Shown one piece after another: positions 44,773 through 53,757 of a stretch of DNA of 64,000 nt (its first letter is position 1; every line of letters starts with the position of its first letter). Source of the stretch: Anaerocolumna jejuensis DSM 15929 (lineage in GTDB: Bacteria; Bacillota; Clostridia; Lachnospirales; Lachnospiraceae); contig NZ_FRAC01000009.1 of the NCBI RefSeq assembly GCF_900142215.1, forward strand, positions 186,001 to 250,000, written 5' to 3'. The notes beneath the pieces are model-generated. The model saw only the letters and a program-made list of their open reading frames with translations. It ran no database searches and was not told where the DNA came from. Position numbers and translations under genes: made by a program.

Positions 44773-45087
44773 ACCAACCTCCATGCATTTTACAAGCTTG
44801 CTTGTGATACTGCTTTGAAATTTGAAAAATACACCGTATTTTTCAAACTAACTGCCGTGCTTTCCCAACGCGCCGCAAGATTGGGCCGAGGATTTCGCAG
44901 GCGTAATCTTGTGTGAAAATTGTATTTTAATTTTCACACTAACCGCCATGCCTTCCCAACATGCCGCAAGATTGGGCCGAGGATTTCGCAGGCGTAATCT
45001 TGTGTGTGAAAATTGTATTTTAATTTTCACACTAACCGCCATGCCTTCCCAACACGCCGCAAGATTGGGCCGAGGATTTCGCAGGCA
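44773..45087 (-). repeat. Tandem array of junction repeats (type 1 x2.5 plus type 3)
   Basis: Two full and one partial copy of a 91-93 bp type 1 unit (period measured from CCGCAAGATTGG at 44873, 44964 and 45057) are followed on the minus strand by a type 3 unit that ends in GCATGGAGGTTGGT joined to the TTG start of the XRE gene. Each type 1 unit has a GTGTGAAAATT/AATTTTCACAC hairpin and a second AAGATT/AATCTT stem around GCGAAATCCTCGG. Confidence 0.9.
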
Positions 45088-45207
45088 CACTATCACTTCA
45101 TTTCCAAAAAAGGAAAGCTCCCTTTCCATAATCAGAATACCATAGGTATGAGTTTATGTCAAGCAAACTTTCCATAAATGTATGAAAATTAAAAATGGAT
45201 AACCTTA

Positions 45208-45545
45208 TTACTGGCACGGTACACAAAAAATATAGCTTCTATGGGGCGGTACCTTCATTGTTAAAGAAGTTCCGCTATATTCATACTGTAATTTGTTATG
45301 AAACAAATCCTCCGTGATATTAAAATAATGAATGCCGAAAATATTGACAGGAATATTAACCTCCCTGGTCTCCTCATCGGTAGAACAGATTACAATAATT
45401 GCTTCTTCGGGTATAGACCTCACATAGCAAATTACAAAATCATTATCAGATACTACTTTAAATCCTCCTGCCAGGATATATGCCTCGGCCTTCTCTTCCT
45501 TGATACTGCCTCGAATTTCCGGCCATATCTCATGACGCAGCTGAA
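45208..45545 (-). pseudogene. C-terminal remnant of a GH13-type glycosidase
   Basis: The frame encodes about 110 residues resembling the end of an alpha-amylase family enzyme: LRHEIWPEIRGS, the beta-domain GGFKVVSDNDFVICYVR, EEAIIVICSTDEE and the last strand VPPHRSYIF. The catalytic barrel is absent. The homology begins six bases beyond the NRPS stop codon, so the peptide-synthetase cluster abuts the broken gene. I infer that insertion or deletion at the cluster edge destroyed it. Confidence 0.55.
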
Positions 45546-45550
45546 CCTCA

Positions 45551-48500
45551 TTATTGTAAAATATGATGGTCCAGTTCCTCCTGGAGGGAATCACGGTCCT
45601 GTATCTCTGCACCCGGTGAGGCATCCTCCATATTATCTTCCATATAGATAAGCGGCTTGAAATGAAAGCCTAAAATCGACCAGAGCATTACCAGTAACCC
45701 GGCACATATTATTAGCAGTGCAATCCCCCGTGAAGTGCCTGTCCCAATGACCGCTCCTATGGTGTCAGCCAGCAGCCCTTGTTTATTCATAGCCTTTTCA
45801 AATACCGAATCAGCCAGCAGCCCCGATAAAAAATAGCCGATTGGTATACTGGACATGGCAATCATTTGGTTTGTGGCAAGTACACGCCCCTGAAGCTCCA
45901 GACCGACCTTAGTCTGTATCAGTGACTGCCAGTGGGAATTAATCATTGTAACCGAAAACCAAAAACCGAATATACCTATGGCGGTGATTATAAAGTTAGG
46001 CCGGATACCAGCTATAATGGCAAAAAAGCCTTCGAGAATAACAAATCCAATCATTCCTGATGCTCTCCGTTTTGTCCCTCCCCACAGACTCATCAGTAAT
46101 GCTCCGGTCATGCCTCCGACAGCCCCCAGCATTGTGATGGTTGCAAGCTGTGCTGCAGTGCCAAAGGACAGAATAAGCGGCTGAAATAATACGGAAATAG
46201 CTCCAAAAAGTATATTGCTTATAAAAAAGAATATAATCATATAAATCATGCCCGGCCTTTTAAAGATAAATTTCCATCCCATTAGTATTTCTTTGGTAAA
46301 GGTTTCCTCTCTTTTTCGGAACAGCGTATTGGGAAAGCGAATAAATACCAACGTTACTATTGCAGCCAAAAAGCTGAAAAAATCAAGAATAAAGATATTC
46401 TTCATGCCTATCAGTGAATACAAAGCTACACCGATTAAAGGAGAAATCAATTCACTGGTCGAGCCGGAAAATTGGACAATACCGTTGGCATGGCCCAGGT
46501 ACTGTTTGGGAATTATTTGTGCTATGGCTGCCGAAAAAGCCGGCCGGTGAAATGCCCTTGATATGGAACCAATGGCTGTTGCGATAAGGATATGCCATAC
46601 CTCAATGGTATTGGCTGCCATAAGAATTGCCAGAGCGGCAATCGAGAGCGCAGCAGCCAAGTCACTGAATAACATGACCACCCGTCTGTCATAGCGGTCT
46701 ACAACCGCACCGGCAACCGGCAGTACAAGAATTCCGGGTATAAGTCCCGCAGAAGAAATAGCCGCAAAGTCAGCCACCGAGCCCGTTTTGGAATACACCC
46801 AGACCCCTATTGCAATGGACGTCAGGCCTGACCCTAAAACGGACACCATTTGACTTAACACAACAATAAAAAATGTTGCCAGATTCGGTATGGCTATTCT
46901 TTTATGTTCTATGCCAGTAAGGCCATTTTCTCCGTCTGCCGTATCCGGAATTGCATTAGTGCTTTTCTGTACCCTGTTATCAATAATACTGCTTAGCCGC
47001 TCCGCCTGATACTTAATAAAATAATGGCCGGCCATGGGGATGACAGCCAAATCCACACTGCTGCTAAAATACCCCCATTCCAGATACCTTTCCTCATAAA
47101 GTTCCGTGGCCCTGTCCTTCTGTCCAATGATACATGTAATCGGAGCATGCAGTCCGGCATATTCCCTGTTACTGTAAGCTGACGTAAAATAGGATTCACT
47201 TTCCCGGGCATCGTGCCTCAGATTGCGAATCAAAAAATCCCTTTCCGCTTCATCACTTACATCGTTAAATCCACCCAGCGCCTTTAAAAACTCATGGTAG
47301 GACTTATTGGACATGGTACGGTCCGACGGAAACAGCTTTGAAAGGAACTGAAAAAGCCGTCCGGGAATACGGGCAATGGGTAGAGCTCCTCCTACAAATA
47401 TTCTATTTAAAGGAAGTTTTTCTTCCTCCAGCTGCTTCGCAATTTCAATGGTCAATGCCCCGCCGACGCAATGGCCATACAATGCAATCGGCCCTTTAAC
47501 TGTGCTTTTGATTTCTTCAACGCATAAGCCTGCTGTTTCCTGCAAGGATAGCAGGGTATCCTCTTTATGGCTGTAATCGTGGCCCGGTATTTCAATGGCA
47601 TACAAATCATACTCCGGCGGAATTTGTGCCGATAGGGGCTGATAGGTAATTGCACTGCCTCCGGCATAGGGTACACAAACCAATGAAACAGAAGCTCCTC
47701 CACTCCGGCTGCTTGTCTTTAGCTTATGAAGTATCTGATTTTCAGACTTTTTTCCCTGCTCCAGGAATTGTGCAAGCAAACGGATCGTCGGATTTTTGAA
47801 AAAATCCATAATCCCAACCCATTCACCAATACGCCTGACCACCTTAAGAGCCTTGAAGGATTCCCCTCCCAGTTCAAAGAAATTATCATCAATTCCGATA
47901 TTCTCTGCCCCTAAGACCTCCTTCCATATATCGCATATCCGCTTTTCTGTTTCTGTCCGGGGCTTCTCTCCAGAGGGATTGTCTGTTTTCTTCCTATAAT
48001 CAATGGGCGGGAGCTTACCAACATCCACTTTGCCGTTTGGGTTTAAGGGAAGAGAGTCCAATTCCATCATATGGTTCGGTATCATATATTCCGGTAATTT
48101 TTCGCTCAGCCTTTTCCTGATTTCCGCTATGGGATTCTCCAATATCCGTGGCTTCTCAATTACAATATAAGCTGCAATCCTCTTATCCGTTTTGCCGAAC
48201 TCTTTCACCAGGACCACCGCATCCTTAACATATGAAACAGAGGTTATGACGGACTCAATTTCCCCCAGTTCAATGCGGAAACCTCTTATCTTGACCTGCC
48301 GGTCCATACGCCCCAGTATTTCTATGATACCATCCGGCAGATATCTGACCCTGTCACCGGTCTTATAGAGCAGCTCCGATCTATCCCTTCCGAATGGACT
48401 CCGGATAAACCGGTTTTGGGTCAGCTCTTTATTATCTATGTATCCTCTGGATACCCCTTCCCCGCTAATATACAATTCGCCCGGGACTCCCTCTGGAACC

Positions 48501-51013
48501 AGCCCCAGGTGAGGGTCAAGAATATAGGTCCGGACATTTCCTATGGGCCTTCCGATCGGTACTATTCCAGAGGCCTGGCTGGTGAAATTCTTCGGAATCT
48601 GATATGTCAAGGCTGAGACTGTTGTTTCAGTGGGACCATAATGATTTTCAATAGCACAATCCGGTCTTAACTGCCGGATCTTTCGCACCGTTTCCCAGCT
48701 TAACCCTTCTCCGGCAAGTATCAGAGTCCTCTGGGGTATTACATGCTCCGGATGATTGGCTGTCATCAGCACTTCAAAATGACTGGGAACGACCTTCATA
48801 ATATCTATCCTGTTATGAACAAAATAATCTGAAACCGCATCCGGATCACAGGAATGCTCATAGGATAAAACATGCAGTGTGCCTCCGGTGCATAAAGCAC
48901 AAAATACATTGGTCAGCCCTAAATCGGCAGCAAGAGTGGAAACAATTGCATAATTGTATGGCTCACTGATTTTCAGCTGCCGGATTATTCCCTGGATATA
49001 ATTATAAAAATTACGAAGCTCTACCCCAACTCCTTTAGGCTCTCCCGTAGAGCCGGAAGTAAATATAATATACATCAGATTATGCCGGTTACTTGGAATA
49101 ATTGGATTTTTTTGATTTTGGGAATCTATTTGCCCTTTGTGAATATCCAGGTAAATGACCGTAACCTTTTCCAGTCCCATATCCTGTACCAGTGTATTCC
49201 TGGTAATCAGTACTTCCATACCGGAGCTTTGAATCATATGCTCAATCCGCTCTTTCGGATAGGAAGGGTCAAGAGGCACATAGGCCCCGCCGGATTTCAG
49301 CACCGCCAGCATTGCAAGAATAAAATCAGCCGAACGCTCAAGAAAGATGCCAACAACTTTTTCCGGGCCGATTTCTTTCGAAATCAGGTAATGCGCAAGT
49401 TTATTGGAGTATGTATTCATCTCCCCGTAGGTATAAGCAGCTACTTCATTCAGGAGAGCTATTTTCTCTGGCTGCCTGTCGGCCCAGGCTTCAATGCAGC
49501 TGATTAAATGAAAATTATCCTCATAGAGGGAAGCTGTCCGGTTCCAGCCGATGAGCTGCTGCTTTTCAGCATCGGATAATATATCGATTCCGGATATTAC
49601 CTGTTCGGGATACTTGATAATGCTTTCCAGCAGGTTGAGATAGTGGTCCAGAAACTTCACGACCGTTTGCTTTTCAAACATATCCGTGCTGTATTCGGCT
49701 TGCAGATAATCCTTAGATGCTGATAAAGTAAGGTCAAATTTTGAGCTGTCCGTATTAATAGAGCCCTCAAAGTTCATGTTCCATTTTACCGTATCAAAGG
49801 TGGTAAGAAAGGCATTCTGCATAACAAACATAACCTGAAAAAGCGGATTATGGCTCATGTCCCTTTCAATCGTCAGCAGTTCGATTATTCTTTCCAATGG
49901 AAGGTCCTGATGTTCATAGGCCTCCAGAGTCATTTTTTTCACTTGCCGGACGGTTTCCCTGAAGGTTGCCTGCTCTTTTAATTTCATACGAAGGGGAATC
50001 GTATTTACAAAGAAGCCAATCATATTTTCCAGCTCTGTTCTGTTCCTATTTGCTATGGGGGAGCCCACAACAATATCCGTTTGTCCTGTATACCTGTAAA
50101 GCAGAACAAAATAGGCAGCCAGGGTAACCATAAAAAGAGTGGCATCCTCTTCCACACATATTTTGTTTAACTCCTTATATATATTGGAGGGCAGCGCTTT
50201 TACGGCCGTCGCTCCCAGAAAGCTCCTGACCGGCGGACGGGGTTTGTCCGTGGGAAGCTCCAGCACCGGAATATCGCTCTCAAAAACGCTTTTCCAATAG
50301 AGTTCATGCTTTCTGAAATTATCGGATTTTTCGTTCTTTCTTTGCCAGCAGGTAAAGTCCGCATATTGAAGTACCAAAGGCTTTAATTTACTTTGCCGCT
50401 TTTCTGCCAGAGCTCCATAATTACTTCTCAATTCATTAATTATAATGTCCAGGGACCATCCGTCACAGGCAATATGATGGATATTTAACAGCACATAATT
50501 TTTATCTTCACCAAGAATAAAGAAATATGCTCTGATTGGGAATTCCTTTTCCAAATTAAAAGGAATCAATGCTTTTTCTTTCATGAACGTATCTCGAAGC
50601 TCTTTTTCACTGAATGTTTTGTTTTGCAGGTCACAGATTTGAAGCCGGATAGGTTCATAGGGATGAATGACCTGAACAGCCTCTTCTTTCTCCATTTTAT
50701 AGGTGGTCCGGAGTATTTCATGACGCTCGACCAGCTTATTAATTGCCTGTTCCAATAAGCCTGCCTCCGCTTTAAAATTAAGGCTGAACAGGCAGGGAAT
50801 GTTATAGGACGGGCTATCCGGTTCCCATTGATATAAGAACCACAGACGCTGCTGAGAAAAGGAAAGGGGAAATTCCCTTTGGGAGCTGTCTCTTGAAACC
50901 GGTGTAATTCCATTATCTTCCTGTATTAAGCTGTTGCTTAAATATATTTTTTCCAGCAGGATTTTCTTTTTCTCCGGTGGGAGAAGGTTCACACGTTCAT
51001 AAATACTGTTCAT
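45551..51013 (-). CDS. NRPS C-A-T-TE fused to an MFS exporter
   Basis: Protein of 1820 residues. Order: N-terminal LPPEKKKILLEKI segment (11-23); condensation domain with HHIACDG (179-185); adenylation domain with FTSGSTG (651-657) and NGKVD Lys near 994; carrier protein with LGGESF, Ser 1052; alpha/beta thioesterase of GrsT-like type with GHCVGG, Cys 1182, Asp 1300 and His 1330; then a 12-helix MFS domain (about 1375-1800). The binding-pocket residues read D-L-T-K-I-A-H-V-S, closest to Asp/Asn codes (inference). The carrier domain seems about nine residues short. It joins its amino acid to one from the A-T protein, releases and probably exports the product. ATG follows AAGGAG inside the preceding gene. 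Confidence 0.9.
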   Translation of the reverse strand: MNSIYERVNLLPPEKKKILLEKIYLSNSLIQEDNGITPVSRDSSQREFPLSFSQQRLWFLYQWEPDSPSYNIPCLFSLNFKAEAGLLEQAINKLVERHEILRTTYKMEKEEAVQVIHPYEPIRLQICDLQNKTFSEKELRDTFMKEKALIPFNLEKEFPIRAYFFILGEDKNYVLLNIHHIACDGWSLDIIINELRSNYGALAEKRQSKLKPLVLQYADFTCWQRKNEKSDNFRKHELYWKSVFESDIPVLELPTDKPRPPVRSFLGATAVKALPSNIYKELNKICVEEDATLFMVTLAAYFVLLYRYTGQTDIVVGSPIANRNRTELENMIGFFVNTIPLRMKLKEQATFRETVRQVKKMTLEAYEHQDLPLERIIELLTIERDMSHNPLFQVMFVMQNAFLTTFDTVKWNMNFEGSINTDSSKFDLTLSASKDYLQAEYSTDMFEKQTVVKFLDHYLNLLESIIKYPEQVISGIDILSDAEKQQLIGWNRTASLYEDNFHLISCIEAWADRQPEKIALLNEVAAYTYGEMNTYSNKLAHYLISKEIGPEKVVGIFLERSADFILAMLAVLKSGGAYVPLDPSYPKERIEHMIQSSGMEVLITRNTLVQDMGLEKVTVIYLDIHKGQIDSQNQKNPIIPSNRHNLMYIIFTSGSTGEPKGVGVELRNFYNYIQGIIRQLKISEPYNYAIVSTLAADLGLTNVFCALCTGGTLHVLSYEHSCDPDAVSDYFVHNRIDIMKVVPSHFEVLMTANHPEHVIPQRTLILAGEGLSWETVRKIRQLRPDCAIENHYGPTETTVSALTYQIPKNFTSQASGIVPIGRPIGNVRTYILDPHLGLVPEGVPGELYISGEGVSRGYIDNKELTQNRFIRSPFGRDRSELLYKTGDRVRYLPDGIIEILGRMDRQVKIRGFRIELGEIESVITSVSYVKDAVVLVKEFGKTDKRIAAYIVIEKPRILENPIAEIRKRLSEKLPEYMIPNHMMELDSLPLNPNGKVDVGKLPPIDYRKKTDNPSGEKPRTETEKRICDIWKEVLGAENIGIDDNFFELGGESFKALKVVRRIGEWVGIMDFFKNPTIRLLAQFLEQGKKSENQILHKLKTSSRSGGASVSLVCVPYAGGSAITYQPLSAQIPPEYDLYAIEIPGHDYSHKEDTLLSLQETAGLCVEEIKSTVKGPIALYGHCVGGALTIEIAKQLEEEKLPLNRIFVGGALPIARIPGRLFQFLSKLFPSDRTMSNKSYHEFLKALGGFNDVSDEAERDFLIRNLRHDARESESYFTSAYSNREYAGLHAPITCIIGQKDRATELYEERYLEWGYFSSSVDLAVIPMAGHYFIKYQAERLSSIIDNRVQKSTNAIPDTADGENGLTGIEHKRIAIPNLATFFIVVLSQMVSVLGSGLTSIAIGVWVYSKTGSVADFAAISSAGLIPGILVLPVAGAVVDRYDRRVVMLFSDLAAALSIAALAILMAANTIEVWHILIATAIGSISRAFHRPAFSAAIAQIIPKQYLGHANGIVQFSGSTSELISPLIGVALYSLIGMKNIFILDFFSFLAAIVTLVFIRFPNTLFRKREETFTKEILMGWKFIFKRPGMIYMIIFFFISNILFGAISVLFQPLILSFGTAAQLATITMLGAVGGMTGALLMSLWGGTKRRASGMIGFVILEGFFAIIAGIRPNFIITAIGIFGFWFSVTMINSHWQSLIQTKVGLELQGRVLATNQMIAMSSIPIGYFLSGLLADSVFEKAMNKQGLLADTIGAVIGTGTSRGIALLIICAGLLVMLWSILGFHFKPLIYMEDNMEDASPGAEIQDRDSLQEELDHHILQ

Positions 51014-51014
51014 G

Positions 51015-52328
51015 TTATCTCCTTCTTTCTTGTAACAGACTTACCAGCTGATCCCGCTTTGCAGGACTAAGTGTATCGACCCGCCCCAAAATACTGTTTC
51101 TTTCAGGCTTCGTAATACTTTCTCTGTAAATATCCGTATTTTCGCAGATTTCCTGAAAATAATGCTCAAACAGTTCAAACCCAAGTGAAGCCTGGAAGGC
51201 CTGAGCCTTTTTGTAAGAAGCCCTGGATAAGAAATCGTAATGTTCCCTGTTATTTATAAGCTTTTCCAGTGCATGAACCCAGGGTTCTAAATCCTGTTCG
51301 GGAACAACCGGCTGAGCTACGGAACCCATGAGGGAATTATCCGTGCTGTATTGCCTGATAGGCTCCACCGGTAATATATAATCGAGTCCAAGCTTTGCTT
51401 CCGGCAGTCCTCCGACATTACTGGCAATGACCGGTATCCCTCTGAGCATTGCCTCGATAACAACTTGTCCAAAGGATTCTCCCCAAAGAGACGGCATAAG
51501 AAAAATCCTTGTCTTTCTGTAAATATCGTTAATATCCTCCGATGGTTTCAGCAGGGTGATATTCGGCGCTGCTTTCATTTCTTCAAGCTCTTCTTCGGCG
51601 GTAGCCCAGGTCGGCACTGCAGCAAATTGCACATTTGGCATACGTCTAGCAAGCTCTCTAAAGATACAAAAGCCTTTTAAGGCAGACGGATTAATCACCG
51701 TGACAAAGGAATTATGAAAATTTCCAAGGTACGGAAAGGGTCCCTTCCCATAGGAGGGAAAATAAATTACTTTAGATTCCACATCTGCCCATTTCCGAAA
51801 ATAATTATCCAGGAATTTGCTGACGGAAATAATACCCTGTAATTTTTTAAACAGCCTCAGCTTATCCCTGTCTTCCTCAAAGCTATCGGGCCCAAAGGGA
51901 AGAGTAGATTGACTGTGTGCAAGAAAAACGGCCTTCGTTTTTAATTCCGTTACCGTTTCCAGCAGAATATAGGGCTGGGTGTCAGAAACAAGAGTGATAT
52001 CCGGCTGGAATTCTTCTATTGTCTTTCTGATAAAGGAAATAATATTAAATTCACTGGTAACCGTATAGGCCTCCACTCCATTGATCCGTATGTGCGTCAT
52101 ACTGTCGGTGCTTTCTAAAAGCTCCAGTTCATTTTCCCCGCTTTTTTCTCTGATATATTCATTTTCATTAAATCCCGGAGGACTCAGCAAGGGATTGATC
52201 ACCCTGCATTGGTGGCCCCTTTCTGCCATCCATTCCATGAGGAGCTTATTGGCTTTATTGGCTCCTGCCCAGGGATACAGATATCCCATGGATTGAATCA
52301 GTAATAATTTCATTTTTGCTTTCTTCAT
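51015..52328 (-). CDS. GT4 glycosyltransferase with NRPS-type tail (second)
   Basis: GT-B glycosyltransferase of about 437 residues. The N-terminal half begins MKLLLIQSMGYLYPWAGANKANK; the donor half has the GT4 site LWGESFGQVVIEAML (two Glu seven residues apart) and IPVIASNVGGLPEAK. The C-terminus ends VDTLSPAKRDQLVSLL, the segment usual before NRPS condensation domains. The frame is open from a GTG at 52403, but that 25-residue extension is a junction repeat; ATG at 52328 after GGGAG is preferred. It is a close paralogue of the next gene and overlaps the NRPS start region by sharing AAGGAG. The sugar donor and acceptor are unknown. Confidence 0.85.
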   Translation of the reverse strand: MKKAKMKLLLIQSMGYLYPWAGANKANKLLMEWMAERGHQCRVINPLLSPPGFNENEYIREKSGENELELLESTDSMTHIRINGVEAYTVTSEFNIISFIRKTIEEFQPDITLVSDTQPYILLETVTELKTKAVFLAHSQSTLPFGPDSFEEDRDKLRLFKKLQGIISVSKFLDNYFRKWADVESKVIYFPSYGKGPFPYLGNFHNSFVTVINPSALKGFCIFRELARRMPNVQFAAVPTWATAEEELEEMKAAPNITLLKPSEDINDIYRKTRIFLMPSLWGESFGQVVIEAMLRGIPVIASNVGGLPEAKLGLDYILPVEPIRQYSTDNSLMGSVAQPVVPEQDLEPWVHALEKLINNREHYDFLSRASYKKAQAFQASLGFELFEHYFQEICENTDIYRESITKPERNSILGRVDTLSPAKRDQLVSLLQERRR

Positions 52329-52403
52329 ACTTGCTCCCATTGCATACCGCAGACCTGCCTGCGGTACTGCCATAAATAAAGTGCGAAAGTGCTTTCCTTT
52401 CAC
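52329..52403 (-). repeat. Type 2 junction repeat inserted at a gene start
   Basis: It begins in GTGTGA, whose TGA is the stop of the upstream glycosyltransferase, forms a GTGTGAAAG/CTTTCGCAC hairpin and a second CCGCAGGCAGGT/CTGCGG stem, and ends GCAATGGGAGCAAGT joined to the ATG of the downstream glycosyltransferase. It stays open in frame, so a GTG start could add 25 residues. Confidence 0.75.
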
Positions 52404-53707
52404 ACTTTGCCTCCTGTCTTCCTTAACCTTTCATACAGCTGCTCCCGCTTTTCTGGAGAAAGCAGATTAATTCGCTCCAGAGCACTGCCGGCAGAATGGT
52501 TTCTATTTTTCTTCCCAAGTAACTCGTCAGGATAAGCCTCCATTACTTCCCTGAAATACTGCTCAAACTCTTCAAAGCCTAATTTAGAATGAAATTGGGC
52601 CGCCTTCTCATAGGACTGTCCGGATAGCTCTTCATATAGCCTTCTGTCATTTATCAACCGGCCCAGGGTTTCAATCCAGGGTTTCAGATTCTGCTCTGGC
52701 AGAACCGGCCTGTGAACGCTCATTAATAATTCTTTCTCACTGATATACTTTTTGATTGGATTGACCGGCAGGATATAATTAAGGCCCTGCTTTGCTTCAG
52801 GAAGTCCGCCGACATTACTTGCTATTACCGGAATACCTCGAAGCATGGCTTCCACGACCACCTGCCCGAATGCTTCACCCCAAAGGGAGGGCATTAAGAA
52901 TACCTTTGTCTGCCGGTAAATAACATCCACATTCTCTTCCGGCTTCATAATAATTACATTTTCTATAGCCTTTAATTCTTCCAGCTCAGCCTTTGTGGTA
53001 GACCAGGTTATAACGGCGGCAAATTGTACCTTGGGAAAGCTTCTGGCTAGTCCGGCAATGATTGGGAACCCCTTGATTCCTGATGGGTTAATTACCGTAA
53101 TATAGGGATTGTCAAAATTTCCAAGGAAAGGAAAGGGCCCTTTGCCATAGGAAGGAAAATAAATTCTTTTCGATTCCAGTCCGGCCCATTTCTTGAAATA
53201 GCTTTGCAGATAATCACTGACACTGATAATTCCATGCAGTTTTGGATAAAGGGCAGTTTTGTCCTGCTTCTCCTCAAAGCACTCAGGACCAAAGGGAAGC
53301 ACTGTCTGACTGTGTGCCAGGCAGATTGTTCTTGTTTTTGTTTCCAGCACAGCTTCCATAAGCAGGTGGGATTTATCCTCCGATATCAGCGTAATGTCCG
53401 GTTTAAAATCCTCAACCATCTTTCGAATAAAGGAAAAGATTTTATACTCTCCCTCCACCCGGTAAACAGTGACTCCTTTCTTGCGGATTACGGTAACATT
53501 CTCACTCTCTGCAGATATCTCAAATTCGTTGCTATTCTTTTTTTCGTTAAAGTATTCTTCAAAGCCTCCGATATATACTTCCGGAGTTACCACCACGCAT
53601 TCGTGTCCCCTTTCGGTAAGTCCCTCCATCAGTATGCGGTTTGCTTTATGGGCCCCTCCCCAGGGATAAAGATATTCCAGCAGTTGAACCAGTAAAATTC
53701 TCATCAT
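52400..53707 (-). CDS. GT4 glycosyltransferase with NRPS-type tail (first)
   Basis: GT-B glycosyltransferase of 435 residues, paralogous to the next one. It starts MMRILLVQLLEYLYPWGGAHKAN and has the GT4 site LWGEAFGQVVVEAML near residue 280. The last 25 residues, ERINLLSPEKREQLYERL, match the linker that normally leads from a carrier protein into a condensation domain and the first residues of the NRPS at 51013. I infer docking to the assembly line. ATG follows GGGAGC. It lies between the A-T protein and the second glycosyltransferase in one operon. Confidence 0.87.
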   Translation of the reverse strand: MMRILLVQLLEYLYPWGGAHKANRILMEGLTERGHECVVVTPEVYIGGFEEYFNEKKNSNEFEISAESENVTVIRKKGVTVYRVEGEYKIFSFIRKMVEDFKPDITLISEDKSHLLMEAVLETKTRTICLAHSQTVLPFGPECFEEKQDKTALYPKLHGIISVSDYLQSYFKKWAGLESKRIYFPSYGKGPFPFLGNFDNPYITVINPSGIKGFPIIAGLARSFPKVQFAAVITWSTTKAELEELKAIENVIIMKPEENVDVIYRQTKVFLMPSLWGEAFGQVVVEAMLRGIPVIASNVGGLPEAKQGLNYILPVNPIKKYISEKELLMSVHRPVLPEQNLKPWIETLGRLINDRRLYEELSGQSYEKAAQFHSKLGFEEFEQYFREVMEAYPDELLGKKNRNHSAGSALERINLLSPEKREQLYERLRKTGGKV

Positions 53708-53757
53708 AAGCTCCCTTCCCCGCTTTTAGCGGCATAATCTTTCAAATTCCTCTATCC

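Noticed and set aside
44848..45145. Frames with repeated peptides on both strands
   Set aside because: They are translations of the tandem junction repeats. A short leader-peptide role is considered as a finding, but the long frames are not called as genes.
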